From Caldisericia bacterium (GTDB lineage Bacteria; Caldisericota; Caldisericia; B22-G15), in NCBI GenBank assembly GCA_021158845.1, contig JAGGSY010000043.1, positions 1 to 13,694 of the forward strand: DNA of 13,694 bases. Reading direction: 5' to 3'. Under the pieces are notes generated by a model. That model did no database searches and was not told where the DNA came from. It was given only the letters and a program-made list of their open reading frames with translations. This document shows positions 13,285 through 13,694 of this stretch, in pieces. Made by a program: the position numbers and the translations under genes. How positions within the stretch are numbered: the first letter of the stretch is position 1; each line of letters begins with the position of its first letter.

Positions 13285-13694
13285 GTGAAAAAGATTTTTA
13301 AAGACTATAAAGATGCAATAAATAGTTTCTCTGGTAACGCAAAACTTTTCCTTGTTGCTCTCTTCATACTTTCCATGTCACAGGGTGGATTCAACACAAT
13401 ATTCAATCTGTATCTCTCCTCAGGAGGAATAAGGAATTCAGTTATAGGATACATCATATCAATGGGGGGAATTGGTGCAGCAATAATGTCTATTCCTTCG
13501 GGGATTCTCAGCGATAGAATTGGAAGGAAAAAAGTATTACTCTTTGGAGCAACACTTATACCTCTTACACTTTTAATCTCAGCAATTACAATAGACCCCA
13601 AAATCTTGTTCATTTCATACTTAGTCTATGGTGCTGCAGGAGCAATCTTAAGAATAACAACAAATCCTTTCCTTGCTGAGAATAGTGGAATCTA
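13285..13694 (+). CDS. Major facilitator superfamily transporter, N-terminal part (cut by window end)
   Basis: The visible 136 residues show about four membrane segments: about 20-44, 52-72, 84-102 and 106-126. Between the second and third lies the MFS motif A, GILSDRIGRKK (73-83), which is diagnostic of the superfamily. An in-frame stop (TGA 13270-13272) upstream limits the start. GTG 13285 is the first possible start and gives a basic N-terminus (KKIFKDYKD) typical of a cytoplasmic tail. No ribosome-binding site precedes it, and the mRNA may be leaderless. The frame is open to the window edge; a full MFS protein would need about 250-300 more residues. The substrate cannot be told from this part; drug or sugar efflux types are possible. 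It is separated from the tRNA by 58 bp and is not clearly linked to the catabolic operon. Confidence 0.85.
   Translation, partial: MKKIFKDYKDAINSFSGNAKLFLVALFILSMSQGGFNTIFNLYLSSGGIRNSVIGYIISMGGIGAAIMSIPSGILSDRIGRKKVLLFGATLIPLTLLISAITIDPKILFISYLVYGAAGAILRITTNPFLAENSGI

Noticed and set aside
13305..13613. Minus-strand open frame of 102 codons opposite the MFS gene.
   Set aside because: The plus strand encodes an MFS motif A and membrane segments. The minus frame shows no recognisable features.
1..13694. CRISPR arrays, insertion sequences, transposase or integrase genes, attachment sites at the tRNA.
   Set aside because: I found no regularly spaced repeats, no transposase or integrase motifs, and no repeat of the tRNA 3' end in the visible flank. 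Codon use appears uniform across the window.

Overview
The window is AT-rich bacterial DNA. Arg is coded mostly by AGA/AGG, ATA is common for Ile, and ribosome-binding sites are strong (AAGGAGG type). Intergenic gaps are very short and ABC-transporter genes overlap. The mix of a copper-amine-oxidase-like 'stalk' domain on an exported protein, purine-rich codon use and Lys/Glu-rich proteins suggests an anaerobic, possibly thermophilic lineage of the Firmicutes / Caldisericota / Thermotogota / Dictyoglomota kind. That placement is inference only; no rRNA or marker gene is present to fix it.

Layout. Bases 1-86 hold the tail of an unidentified gene. A small membrane protein follows (135-449), then a 188-bp regulatory gap with a near-consensus promoter and a perfect 11-bp inverted repeat at the predicted transcription start. 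From 638 to 12044 eleven genes run in one direction with gaps of 46 bp or less and several start/stop overlaps, so they very likely form one operon. In order they encode an alpha/beta hydrolase, a KAS III/FabH-like condensing-enzyme homologue, a FabG-type SDR, a TetR regulator with two complete TetR units in one chain, an acetyl-CoA hydrolase/transferase-family CoA-transferase, a thiolase, and a branched-chain-amino-acid-type ABC importer. The importer comprises a solute-binding protein carrying a stalk domain, two ATPases (LivG-like, LivF-like) and two permeases (LivH-like, LivM-like). After it come a separately promoted YhfC-like intramembrane protease homologue with a DUF3887-like domain, a tRNA-Glu(CUC) gene with its own strong promoter, and the 5' part of an MFS transporter gene cut by the window end.

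How the genes may work together (inference). The ABC system would import a small organic acid or acid derivative. The hydrolase would cleave an ester, lactone or similar bond. The CoA-transferase would activate the acid, the SDR would oxidise a 3-hydroxyacyl-CoA and the thiolase would cleave the 3-oxoacyl-CoA to acetyl-CoA. No acyl-CoA dehydrogenase, enoyl-CoA hydratase or acyl-CoA ligase is present, so the natural substrate may already be a 3-hydroxy or 3-oxo acid (or its oligoester). The TetR protein would sense the ligand or its CoA ester and act at the inverted repeat.

The most unusual points are the KAS III-like protein that keeps the active-site Cys but lacks the His and Asn of the family, the tandem TetR fusion, and the stalk-domain solute-binding protein that lacks a lipobox.
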